From: Lachnospiraceae bacterium
GTDB taxonomy: Bacteria > Bacillota > Clostridia > Lachnospirales > Lachnospiraceae
Reading direction: 5' to 3'
Length of the DNA stretch: 64,000 bases
NCBI GenBank assembly: GCA_009779895.1
Contig: WRBB01000002.1
Coordinates: forward strand, 1 to 64,000
The notes beneath the pieces are model-generated. The model was not told where the DNA came from, made no database searches, and was given only the letters and a program-made list of their open reading frames with translations. Numbering within the stretch: position 1 is the stretch's first letter; the number at the start of each line of letters is the position of its first letter. Positions 35,569 through 44,400 of the stretch are shown piece after piece. The position numbers and the translations under genes were made by a program.

Positions 35569-36945
35569 ATGAAAAAAGGTCAAGTGTATGAAGGGGTTGT
35601 AGAGCGAGTTGATTTTCCGAATTTAGGAAAAGTATCTATCGCTGGTGAGGAGAAGCGGCTTGTTGTGAAGAATGTGATACCCGGCCAAAGGGTACAGGTG
35701 GTATGTCAAAAAGTTCGAGATGAACAGGCGAAAGGTCGATTATTGGAAGTGTTACAACATTCGCCTCTGGAGACCCGGAAACCCGTTTGTAGTATTTTTC
35801 CTGCTTGTGGTGGTTGCATGTATCAAACCATGTCTTATGATTCCCAACTGGATATGAAAGAACAGCAAGTGAAAGATATTTTAAATCAGGTAGTGGATGG
35901 AGATTATCTGTTTGAGGGAATCTTACCGAGTCCAAAAAAATTTGCTTATCGAAATAAAATGGAGTTTTCCTTTGGGGATGATCACAAAGATGGACCTTTG
36001 ACTTTGGGTTTGCATAAAAAAAGCAGTACGTACGACATTTTAACAGCAGATGACTGTAAGTTGGCACATATAGATATGACAGATGTTTTGACTTGTGTGC
36101 TGGCATATTTTCAGGAAAAAAAGGTTGGTTATTATAAGAAAATGCAGCATACGGGTTTTTTGCGTCACCTTTTATTAAGACGAGGTGAAAACACAGGAGA
36201 TCTGTTGGTAAATCTGGTAACGACCGGTCAAGAAGAACATGATTTGAAGCCTTTGGTTGACAGGTTACTTGCTTTGCCGTTGGAGGGGCGCATCGTTGGT
36301 GTGATTCATATTTTAAATGATGCCTTGTCTGATGTGGTGCAATGCGATGCAATGGAGTTGTTGTTTGGTCGAGCTTATTTGATGGAGCGTTTGCTTGGTT
36401 TGTCTTTTAAAATTACACCCTTTTCTTTTTTTCAACCCAATACCAAAGGTGCTGAAATCATTTATCGAAAGGTGCAGGAATATTTAGGTGATGTGCAGGG
36501 GCAGGTTGTTTATGATTTGTTTAGCGGAACGGGAACGATTTCACAGGTGTTGGCAAAAAAAGCCCGAAAAGTATATGGGATAGAGATTGTAGAAGAAGCG
36601 GTGCTTGCTGCCCGGGAAAATGCCAAAGAAAATGGTTTGGATAATTGTATTTTTATTGCCGGGGATGTGTTTGAACAATTAGAAGAGATTTTGGAAAAAC
36701 CGGATGTGCTGGTACTCGATCCGCCAAGGGATGGAATACATCCCAAGGCATTGCCCAAGATAATCAACATTGGTTGTGATAGAATTGTTTATGTATCTTG
36801 TAAGGTAACAAGTTTGGCACGGGATTTAGAAGGGTTGCAGGCAGCAGGGTATCGGGTGGAAAAGCTGTGTTTGGTTGATCAGTTTTGCCATACGGTGCAT
36901 ATTGAGTGCGTAACACTGCTCACTAGGAGCGAAGCGACACAGTGA
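35569..36945 (+). CDS. rlmD: 23S rRNA (uracil-5-)-methyltransferase RlmD/RumA type
   Basis: A 458-residue SAM-dependent methyltransferase: an N-terminal TRAM domain, an iron-sulfur motif C-x5-C-x2-C (CSIFPACGGC, near residue 77) with a fourth Cys in DDCKLA, the SAM motif DLFSGTGT, LDPPRDG, and the catalytic Cys in YVSCKVTSLARDL. It methylates uracil in 23S rRNA. ATG 35569 follows AAGAGG; an in-frame TTG 35560 lies within that spacer. The last residues, IECVTLLTRSEATQ, run through a 20-bp sequence repeated at 39152, marking an integration site, so the native C-terminus has probably been replaced. Confidence 0.93.
   Translation: MKKGQVYEGVVERVDFPNLGKVSIAGEEKRLVVKNVIPGQRVQVVCQKVRDEQAKGRLLEVLQHSPLETRKPVCSIFPACGGCMYQTMSYDSQLDMKEQQVKDILNQVVDGDYLFEGILPSPKKFAYRNKMEFSFGDDHKDGPLTLGLHKKSSTYDILTADDCKLAHIDMTDVLTCVLAYFQEKKVGYYKKMQHTGFLRHLLLRRGENTGDLLVNLVTTGQEEHDLKPLVDRLLALPLEGRIVGVIHILNDALSDVVQCDAMELLFGRAYLMERLLGLSFKITPFSFFQPNTKGAEIIYRKVQEYLGDVQGQVVYDLFSGTGTISQVLAKKARKVYGIEIVEEAVLAARENAKENGLDNCIFIAGDVFEQLEEILEKPDVLVLDPPRDGIHPKALPKIINIGCDRIVYVSCKVTSLARDLEGLQAAGYRVEKLCLVDQFCHTVHIECVTLLTRSEATQ
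36902..36921 (+). repeat. Direct repeat, left end of the rlmD island (candidate attL)
   Basis: A 20-bp sequence beginning TTGAGTGCG and ending CACTGCTC, inside the last codons of rlmD. The identical 20 bp occurs at 39152-39171. The 3' end of rum/rlmD genes is a known integration site for conjugative elements of Gram-positives. The bases just outside differ between the two copies. Confidence 0.7.
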
Positions 36946-36960
36946 GTAGATGTACGCGCC

Positions 36961-37059
36961 ATGTCAGGACGTCCCAAGAGAACAAACGAAGTGCGGTTCG
37001 ATTGGTTGGCGGCTACGGCTGAGACAGTTGCGTTGCTTACGAGGGTTGAAATGTTGTAG
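36961..37059 (+). pseudogene. Remnant of an rlmD-like 3' end
   Basis: A short reading frame of 32 codons whose end, AETVALLTRVEML, parallels the rlmD end (IECVTLLTR). It probably marks an older integration event or the displaced tail of a related gene. It is not expected to be a functional protein. The following 260 bp up to 37319 hold no gene I can support. Confidence 0.5.
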
Positions 37060-37319
37060 TATCAGAGGTTTTAGCGAGTGTCAGTGTTTTTGTACAGTCA
37101 AGAAAATTGTTAAACATCAATAGGTGGAAACATATTGTAAAGGTAGATTTTGGCTGTAGGGTTGACAATACAGGATTACTTTTTGGGTAGGTTGAGTGTA
37201 CAGAAAGACAAAAATAAATATTCAATTTTCAATCATTACAGATTGGTTTCGACTACTTTTATTTCTTAGTGAAAAATGGTGTTATTAAAATAGATGCTCT
37301 GTAGAAGGACAATGATTAT

Positions 37320-38323
37320 ATGTTCAGATTTTTAAAAAAAAGAAAGAAAATAACAAAATTAAAAAGACTGAATCAGAAACTTATAGACTACTTCAACTTT
37401 CAAATAGTCAACCTAGAAAGAACAGATCAAACATATCATATGAAGATTGGAAAGTAGAAAATGAAGAAAGAGAGAAATTGGAATTGCAGGTTAAAATAGA
37501 TGAAACAGAGAAGCTTACATTTGTTCAGAAGAAAGAGAAATATGGGGAGATATGTTGTGGGAGGATTTTAGAAGATTACAGGTGTTTCAATTCTCACGAA
37601 GATGCTACAAGATTGGGGCAAATGGACTACGAAGAATGGGGGAATAAGTGTTATGAATTTTTGAAAAAAGTTGAAAACAAAACGTGGGAGCATGAAAGAC
37701 CTAGCATTTGTGCGATTCAGAGATATTGCGGAAATGAGTTTCAGTACATTAATCGTTATTTGCGTGAAGGCAAGAAGAAGGAACTTAGGAATGGAGTTCT
37801 TAAAACTACAGATGAATATCATAGAAAATTAGATAAGCTAATTCAGCAAATGAAATTTTTACTGCGATACGCTCCAAGCCTTTCAGAAAATATTGTGGTT
37901 TATAAAAAAGTTAGTGAAGCGCATATCAATGCACTCATTGAAAAAAATAAGCTTAATGAGCCTTTAAAAGATAAAGCTTTTATGAGTACGAGCCTTTATC
38001 TTGTGAAAGATAAACGATGCTCTATTTCGTTACATTATAAAGGTGACAATGTTTTAAAGATTTATGTGAGTAAAGGGACGAATGGTGTGTATCCATACGC
38101 TTTAAACAAAAACTGGGGTTTTGGTTGTAATTCTGAGTCAGAAAGTGAATATTTAATTTCACCAGAAACAGAAATAATCATGATTAAATATCCATATTGG
38201 GATAACAAATTAGAAAGAAGAATTTTTGAATGTAAATTGGTGCAGCACTCTAAACAGTGCAACGAATTAGAATTGGATCTTGAATCAGAGGAGTTAATTC
38301 AGGAATATAACGATATTGAATGA
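37320..38323 (+). CDS. ADP-ribosyltransferase-like (ART exotoxin fold) protein, apparent -1 frameshift
   Basis: The C-terminal half has the pattern of R-S-E class ADP-ribosyltransferases: IVVYKKV (the usual catalytic Arg is Lys), the STS motif in KAFMSTSL, KIYVSKGTNGVY, and the Glu pair in ESESEYLI. The N-terminal about 150 residues are charged and helical, with no signal peptide. The main frame (open from 37316) lacks any ATG, GTG or TTG until TTG 37478, yet the upstream codons look coding. ATG 37320, 10 nt after AAGGA, opens in another frame and joins the main frame by a -1 shift at the A8 run 37334-37341, in A_AAA_AAA register. The joined protein has about 334 residues. NAD-dependent toxin activity is inferred from motifs only. 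Confidence 0.65.
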
Positions 38324-38482
38324 AATTGAATATCCAGATAGAAGTGATAAGTAGGAAGTGCAATATTCGGCTAGTTGACGAATTTGCTAAATATCTAGAA
38401 TTACTATTAATAAAGCAAGAGCGTATTTTTATCATTAGCAAGAAAAGATAATATCGTATTTCAAAATTATGGAGATAAGAAA

Positions 38483-39040
38483 ATGATAGATATAAATTTT
38501 GATGTTAATCAAGTTCTGCAGGATAGATTGGCATCCGGTTTGGGTTTGGATAGATACAAAGTTATTATGGATGCTGTTAATGTAGTTGATGTTTCAATGG
38601 ATTCTGATTTTCAAAGAAGGTTTAATGGGTTTTATCTTGTAAGAAGGAATGCCGAATGGCGAAAAGTGTTTTATGATTTCTTCGAAGAATCAAAAAAGAA
38701 ATTCGTATCTTTTGAAGAAATTCTTATGTATCTCTATGAGAAAACAGGAAATGTAGAACCATCGTTTTCAAGTAAGCTGTTGGCAACCTTGGACTCGAAT
38801 AAACCAATTTGGGATAGGTATGTCATACAAAATTTACAAATGAAACTAGAAGGAAAGACGAAGGGTGATAGAATAAAAAATGCAATCAGGCTGTATGATG
38901 ATATTGAAACTTGGTATTCAGAATTTTTGAAAACTAATAGAGCAAAAGAATGTATGGCAGCATTTGATTCGGCTCTACCAAATTACAGTTGGATATCGGA
39001 TATTAAGAAGGTAGATGCTATCCTATGGAGTATAAGATAG
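38483..39040 (+). CDS. Hypothetical protein, possible partner of the ART-like protein
   Basis: A 185-residue, mainly helical soluble protein that I do not recognise. It has aromatic-rich conserved-looking stretches (RRNAEWRKVFYDFFEE, EPSFSSKLLATLDSNKPIWD, and the end DIKKVDAILWSIR). There is no signal peptide or membrane segment. GGAGATAAG precedes ATG 38483. It follows the ART-like gene by 159 nt within the same repeat-bounded, AT-rich island. An immunity or antitoxin role is only a guess from position. Confidence 0.7.
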   Translation: MIDINFDVNQVLQDRLASGLGLDRYKVIMDAVNVVDVSMDSDFQRRFNGFYLVRRNAEWRKVFYDFFEESKKKFVSFEEILMYLYEKTGNVEPSFSSKLLATLDSNKPIWDRYVIQNLQMKLEGKTKGDRIKNAIRLYDDIETWYSEFLKTNRAKECMAAFDSALPNYSWISDIKKVDAILWSIR

Positions 39041-39066
39041 TGGATATGTTTCCGAGGACTGACTAA

Positions 39067-39210
39067 AATAGAAAAGCCTTATCGACCAGTATCCGAGAAC
39101 AACAAAATGGCAAAAACGAAAAAGACATCAATCTTGTAATCCCACGCTACGTTGAGTGCGTAACACTGCTCGTTAAGACGCTTTACCACCTCAAGAGATT
39201 ATCTTGGTAA
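39067..39210 (+). pseudogene. Second rlmD-like 3' end fragment at the right end of the island
   Basis: An open stretch without a start codon whose end reads YVECVTLLVKTLYHLKRLSW then TAA. It includes the right copy of the 20-bp repeat in the same reading frame as in rlmD. It is best explained as the displaced original 3' end of rlmD or the end of an earlier element. It overlaps the 3' end of the convergent histidine kinase gene by 12 nt. Confidence 0.5.
39152..39171 (+). repeat. Direct repeat, right end of the rlmD island (candidate attR)
   Basis: Identical over 20 bp to 36902-36921, 2250 bp downstream. Together they bracket the ART-like gene, the hypothetical protein and the internal remnant. 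No recombinase gene remains between them. Confidence 0.7.
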
Positions 39211-40506
39211 TACAATCAAAATCATAAACTGCGATTCATCATATTCATATGTTATTTTTCCATTTAAATCTCTACAAGTTTTTTCCATACTTTTTAGACC
39301 AACACCATGATGCAGGACATCTGCTTTACTGGTTGTAATGGATTCTCCATTGGTTTTAGGTATTTCTTTTAAGGTATTGCGCATGCGAAGAACAAACTTT
39401 GTTTCTTTTGCAACTAGTTTCAAATCAATCTTTTTGTGATTGTCATCACATTTTTTGGTTGCCTCAAAAGCATTATCCAAGGCATTTGCCAAAAGAACAC
39501 ATATATCCATGGTTAAATAGGAGAGTGCCGGTTCTACTTCTAAGGTGATTTCAAAATCAATATTCTCACTTTTGGCTTCTAGTTTTTTGCTTGAAAGCAA
39601 AGCATCCAAAGTGGTATTTTTAGTAAGTACTAAGGTTGAATCAGTTCCATTGGTTATCAAGTTGTTGATATATTTGGTAAGTTCAGCTGATTTACCATCT
39701 GCATTTAAGGCTTGCAGTACATTGAGTTGATGTTTGAAATCATGATTTCTGCGTCGAATATCTTCATTGTTATCTGTTAATTGGTGAACTAACTTTTCCA
39801 TGTAGTTTTTTTGTAGTGAGTCATGTAGCATATTTTGTTGAACCTCTGCTTGCTTTTGCATAGATATAATTAGCCAAAGTACAAAAATAAGATTGGGGGC
39901 AAAAAGTAGACTCCAAACATAAATTTGTCCCAAATGAACTTGGTGCCAAATAAAGTCGCTTGTTGCGAGGGAAAGACCTATAAGCATAATAACGAGGTAT
40001 GCGATAAATATGATATTCATTTTTGCACTTAAATGTCTCTTGGTTCTAAATGTACGTAGATACCAAATTGCTAATGTGATGATAAAAAAGACAATCAATA
40101 TTAATCCAAGGATTTGGATACGTAGTGCTTGATTTTCTGGAATGACTGCTGGTGATTCATCGTGAATTAACGTAAATAAAAGTAAGGCAAGTAGATTGGA
40201 AATAGCAAAGAGTAATCCAATGATAGCAGTTACAATAATACTATTGCGCCAATTTTCTTTGAAACAAATTTTTCCAATTAATCCAAGCAAAGCAGACATG
40301 ATGAGTGTGTAAAAAAAATCGTATATATGCACACAAGAATATAGAGGTAACAACAGGGTTAGGCTTATCACGATCGTATATAAAATACAAAGAGGCCAAT
40401 GGATAAATTTGGCATCGTTGAGTATGCAGTGAATTAAAAAATTCATAACCACTGCAAAAGCAAACATCAATAAAAGTTCAATTGTATAAGATAGAATTAG
40501 CTCCAT
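39199..40506 (-). CDS. AgrC-like sensor histidine kinase (GHKL, HPK10)
   Basis: A 435-residue kinase with about seven N-terminal membrane helices (residues 1-215), a short coiled linker, the phosphoacceptor His in RRRNHDFKHQLNVL (about residue 257), and a GHKL ATPase domain with CVLLANALDNAFEA (N-box) and HGVGLKSMEK (G-box). This is the peptide-sensing AgrC/ComD/BlpH class. Its start overlaps the regulator's stop by 10 nt, so the pair is one operon. No agrD- or comC-like peptide gene was found nearby, so the signal is unknown. It neighbours surface-protein genes on the opposite strand. Confidence 0.9.
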   Translation of the reverse strand: MELILSYTIELLLMFAFAVVMNFLIHCILNDAKFIHWPLCILYTIVISLTLLLPLYSCVHIYDFFYTLIMSALLGLIGKICFKENWRNSIIVTAIIGLLFAISNLLALLLFTLIHDESPAVIPENQALRIQILGLILIVFFIITLAIWYLRTFRTKRHLSAKMNIIFIAYLVIMLIGLSLATSDFIWHQVHLGQIYVWSLLFAPNLIFVLWLIISMQKQAEVQQNMLHDSLQKNYMEKLVHQLTDNNEDIRRRNHDFKHQLNVLQALNADGKSAELTKYINNLITNGTDSTLVLTKNTTLDALLSSKKLEAKSENIDFEITLEVEPALSYLTMDICVLLANALDNAFEATKKCDDNHKKIDLKLVAKETKFVLRMRNTLKEIPKTNGESITTSKADVLHHGVGLKSMEKTCRDLNGKITYEYDESQFMILIVLPR

Positions 40507-41207
40507 TGACTTTTTAATTCTCCTTTTACAATGGATTGATATTTTTTACTGATGGGGATCTCTTTTCCATCGTGCAGAACAATATAATTGCTCAGTTTTT
40601 TAAAAATTTTATTGATATTCACTAAATAGGAGCGGTGTGTTCGCAAAAAGCCTTTATTCTTCAAATCTTCTTCTAATTTTTTGATTTCTCCACGGAAAGC
40701 AAAGGTTTCATTTTCTGTAATACCATAGATATCCCGATTGTGAATTTCAAAGTATAAAATTTTTGTTAAGTCTAAAAGGATGTCCGCACGTTCACCGATG
40801 AGGCGTACCGGGTAGTTATTCTTTTTGCGCTGTTTTCGTTCTGTCAATAAACGATTTAATAAAATATTAATTTGTTCTTGGTTCACTTCTTTGTATAAGT
40901 ACCCCTTGGCATGATAATCAAATCCTCTTTGTACTTGATCTTGCATATTTGTTGCAAAGACGAGATCTATCTGTGAATCAACTTGCCGAATTTGCTCAGC
41001 TGTTTGAAACCCGTCTAAATGAGGCATATCCACATCCAAGAGAATTAAATCGTAGCAAGAAGATGTTATGTTGCGAAGTAAATCAATGCCGGAAGTATAA
41101 GATGTGATTTCGTAATTAGATATCTTTTGTTGCGTGAAAAAATGCGTAAACAAACGTTCCATCAAAAGATTGTATCTTTTGATGTCATCGCAGAGAGCTA
41201 TTCTCAT
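40497..41207 (-). CDS. LytTR-family response regulator (AgrA-like)
   Basis: A 236-residue regulator: an N-terminal receiver domain with acidic pocket CDD near residue 7 and phosphoacceptor Asp in LILLDVDMPHLDGF (about residue 58), and a C-terminal LytTR DNA-binding domain (about 135-232; ILYFEIHNRDIYGI, LRTHRSYLVNINKI, IPISKKYQ). LytTR regulators bind pairs of 9-bp direct repeats spaced about two helical turns apart, and such a pair lies just upstream of this gene's promoter. It is probably autoregulated and may also act on the divergent surface-protein gene. Confidence 0.93.
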   Translation of the reverse strand: MRIALCDDIKRYNLLMERLFTHFFTQQKISNYEITSYTSGIDLLRNITSSCYDLILLDVDMPHLDGFQTAEQIRQVDSQIDLVFATNMQDQVQRGFDYHAKGYLYKEVNQEQINILLNRLLTERKQRKKNNYPVRLIGERADILLDLTKILYFEIHNRDIYGITENETFAFRGEIKKLEEDLKNKGFLRTHRSYLVNINKIFKKLSNYIVLHDGKEIPISKKYQSIVKGELKSQWS

Positions 41208-41290
41208 TTGTATTCCCTTTCCCTAATGTTCTTTTCCCTTTTCTTTTATTTTTCCCTGATAGGCTGAATGCCTTAATTCGTACTGTTTAT

Positions 41291-41319
41291 ATTATACACA
41301 ATAGTGTTCTAGTGTGCAA
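41291..41319 (-). promoter_or_regulatory. Promoter of the response regulator/kinase operon
   Basis: On the minus strand, TTGCAC (41319-41314), a 17-nt spacer ending in TGTG, and TATAAT (41296-41291), about 85 bp upstream of the regulator start. It is a near-consensus extended -10 promoter. Confidence 0.75.
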
Positions 41320-41325
41320 AGGGAC

Positions 41326-41358
41326 ATTTACAACATAAAAAGGGTTATTCACAACATA
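41326..41358. promoter_or_regulatory. Candidate LytTR binding site: two direct repeats 21 bp apart
   Basis: ATTTACAACATA (41326-41337) and ATTCACAACATA (41347-41358) match at 11 of 12 positions and start exactly 21 bp apart, the spacing used by AgrA/ComE/PlnC-type regulators. They end 6 bp before the -35 of the regulator operon, the usual position for activation. Confidence 0.65.
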
Positions 41359-41491
41359 TGTATTGAATGCAATAAAAAAATCTGTTAGGTTTTCTGTAGC
41401 GAATCTTTTATAACTCGCAATTTCCCTGGAATGTCAACACTTTGCTTGGCATATTGGGATAAAAAAATAAAATGTAGGGAAAGGAAAATTT

Positions 41492-44400
41492 ATGGGCATG
41501 AAGAGAAAGCAGTTGGTGAAGAAGAAAAGACATCGGCAAATTCGAAAAAGACTTTTTGGATTCATGTTGGTTCTCTTAATCGTAATGGGAGGAATCCAAA
41601 CAATCGCGAGTGGAAGTCTTATTTCAAATGACTTAGAGTTGGAAATAGGTATACAGGTTGATTTAGAGCAGGAAGATTTAGATTTAAAGCAAGAAGATTT
41701 AGATTTAAAACAAGAAGATTTGGAGCAGATAGAAGCGGATGAGGTGGATTTGGAACCGGCATATGTTCCGATCGCTCCTCATATGGCGACAACTGTAATG
41801 AATGCTACGCAATTTCGTGATGCGATTAATGATGAGAATATTACAGTGATTAACCTTGGTGCTAATTTTACGGTTAATTATGCCGGTACAGTGGCAAATC
41901 CCATTCCGATATTGAATCGCAGTGTTCAAATCAATGGGAATGGTAGCGTGATTACAGTAGAAGGCACGAATAGCCTTGTTACATTGGGAGCGGTTCCGTT
42001 ACCGGCGACAGCCACATTGACTTTGAATAATGTTCGATTTAATCGAACAGCCGCCGGCGTAGCTTATGTCTTTGCTGGTTCTGAAACAGATACAGCCAAT
42101 TGGAATATTGTTTTAGAAAGCAATGTTCTTATGGGAAGTGGTGTAATGACAACAGGTACGCTTCGACGAACAGCGTTGACGCATGGTTGGACATATGAAA
42201 TGATTTGGCGCACAGGAACAAATACCAATGCAAATGAACTCAATCGTAATGGTTTGGTGAATGCTCCGAATGCTCGTTTGATTGTCACCGGTACAGGTAA
42301 TCATTTAGGTATGCGTGGTACCAATGGAAATGCCAATCGTCATCATTTATGGGTACGTCATTTTGAAATGATGCCGGGTTCTAGTCTTTCTACCACTGCG
42401 GCGAATGATGTTGCTTCATCTATTCGAATTGATAACAACGGAACCGTTGATATTAGGGAGAATGCGACTTTAAATATTTGGAATACAGGAAGTCGAGCGG
42501 TAACTCCGAGTGTTACTGGGAGTCGAACGGCTTGGGCACCTGCTACAAGCCCTGCCCAATCCAGTGGTTTGATTGGTACAATCTCTCGCACAACTTTGCA
42601 CGCAGGGGCAAACGTTAACATCGAAGCAAGTTATCACGGTTTTGTGTCTACGGCTGTAGGTATAAATGCAAATTCACCAAGGTTTGAGATGGTAGATGGA
42701 GCAGTGATGAATTTAATTACCAATCATGCACGAGGGGTTGGTTTTGTGGTAGCACCAAGTCTTTTTCCGGACACAAATTATAATCCCGGTGGTCAGACTG
42801 GTTATTATCGGGCTCAAGTTAGTCAAAATGTTAGTCTGACAGGGCAAGGTACACAGTTAAATATATTTAGTAATAACAACTCTGAGCAAAATGGTGGTTC
42901 AGGTTTTACGATTGTTGGAGACAATTCCTTAGTTACAGTGGAAGGTGGCGCAGTGATGCGTGTTTATTCAGCACGAACCACAGCGGTGGTAAATCATGGT
43001 TTGGGTTCTATTTTCCGTGTGGGAACAGGTGGAACAGTTTTTGCAATAGCACGTAATTCGGCAAGAGATTTTGAAGCGGTTTTTCGTTTTCGTCAAGTCG
43101 GTGGTATGACCTTTGATATAAATGGTGGAGATGTATACATTGTGGCAGGTCCCGGTCAACAAAGTCAGGGTTTGCGTTTGTATGGTGGTAATAATGCCGT
43201 TTATGTGAGCAATATGGGCAGCCTTAATGTTCGCCATTATGGTACCGGTGCGAACTATGATGCCACGAATCCACGTGGTGTAGCTCTTTACTATGAAAAT
43301 GGTAATATAAATTTGGATATGGCTGACCGTTTTTATTTGACTGATCGTTACAGTCAAGTAGATTTGTTTTCACAAAATGGAATGGGGTTATCAGGTGCTT
43401 CCAATGCGGGTGCATTTACGAGAATTACAGCAAATCCGGAAACGATTTTTACGGTAAGTGGTAATAGATCAGCAGCAACCCAGTCTGTTTTTAGAGGCGC
43501 AAGGCTTCATTTTGAGATGCATCGTCCTATGTACTTTGATTTTCGTAACCGTGGTGGCGGCCGTGTCTTTACAGGTACGCAAGCAACTTCTCAGTGGATT
43601 GGGGCAGATACAGATGTAGCTGTATGGGATAGAGCACCGGCAACCTTTGCAAACGCACCGGTTGAGGCTTGGTCAAGAATCAACTTTAATGTAGGCGGAG
43701 TGAATTTGGCGGGGGATATTACGTCTATCGTGGCTCCGGGTGCGGTAGCAGGAACAGTAAATTCGACGGATACACCATCTTTTCAAGCACGCCATAATCT
43801 AATGAGTCCGAATTACGGACGGATTAGTGCCAATAATGCGACACCTCGTGTAGATTGGTTACGGATTCCAACCAATGCGGATATGCGTGTCTTTGGGCAT
43901 GTTTCCGTACAAGAAGGGCGTCCGATTCATGCTAGAAGTGCTTGGGAAAATGAAGTATGGGTTGAGGTTGTATTTAGAAATCCGGCAGGTGTTGAAGTAT
44001 ATAGAGCAGAAGGAATGACCGCAAATCGCTTGATGTTTGATGAGATGGCAAGAGATGGTTTGTTCGAAGTGGTATTTGCACCGGGCGGTACACCACAGTT
44101 ATTGCCGGAGGGATATACCGTTGAGGTTGTGCATGCAAGGCGTTGGTCAGGTGGTAGAACACCGTACAACTTGCTGAATTATCACCCAGCTAGAATACCG
44201 CAAGATATTCATAGTAATGTGGAGCGTTCCAGAGATGTGATGCCGCCGAGATATGTGGAATTGCCGCCGTCCTTGGACGTGATTGCGCCCGGTTCGGCAA
44301 ATATTACCGGTGTAACAGACCCCTATTCTGTGATTCGTGTATCTGTAAACAATGCTTGGATTATGGATGGTGGTGCGCCACTTACCGTACAAGCAGATAG

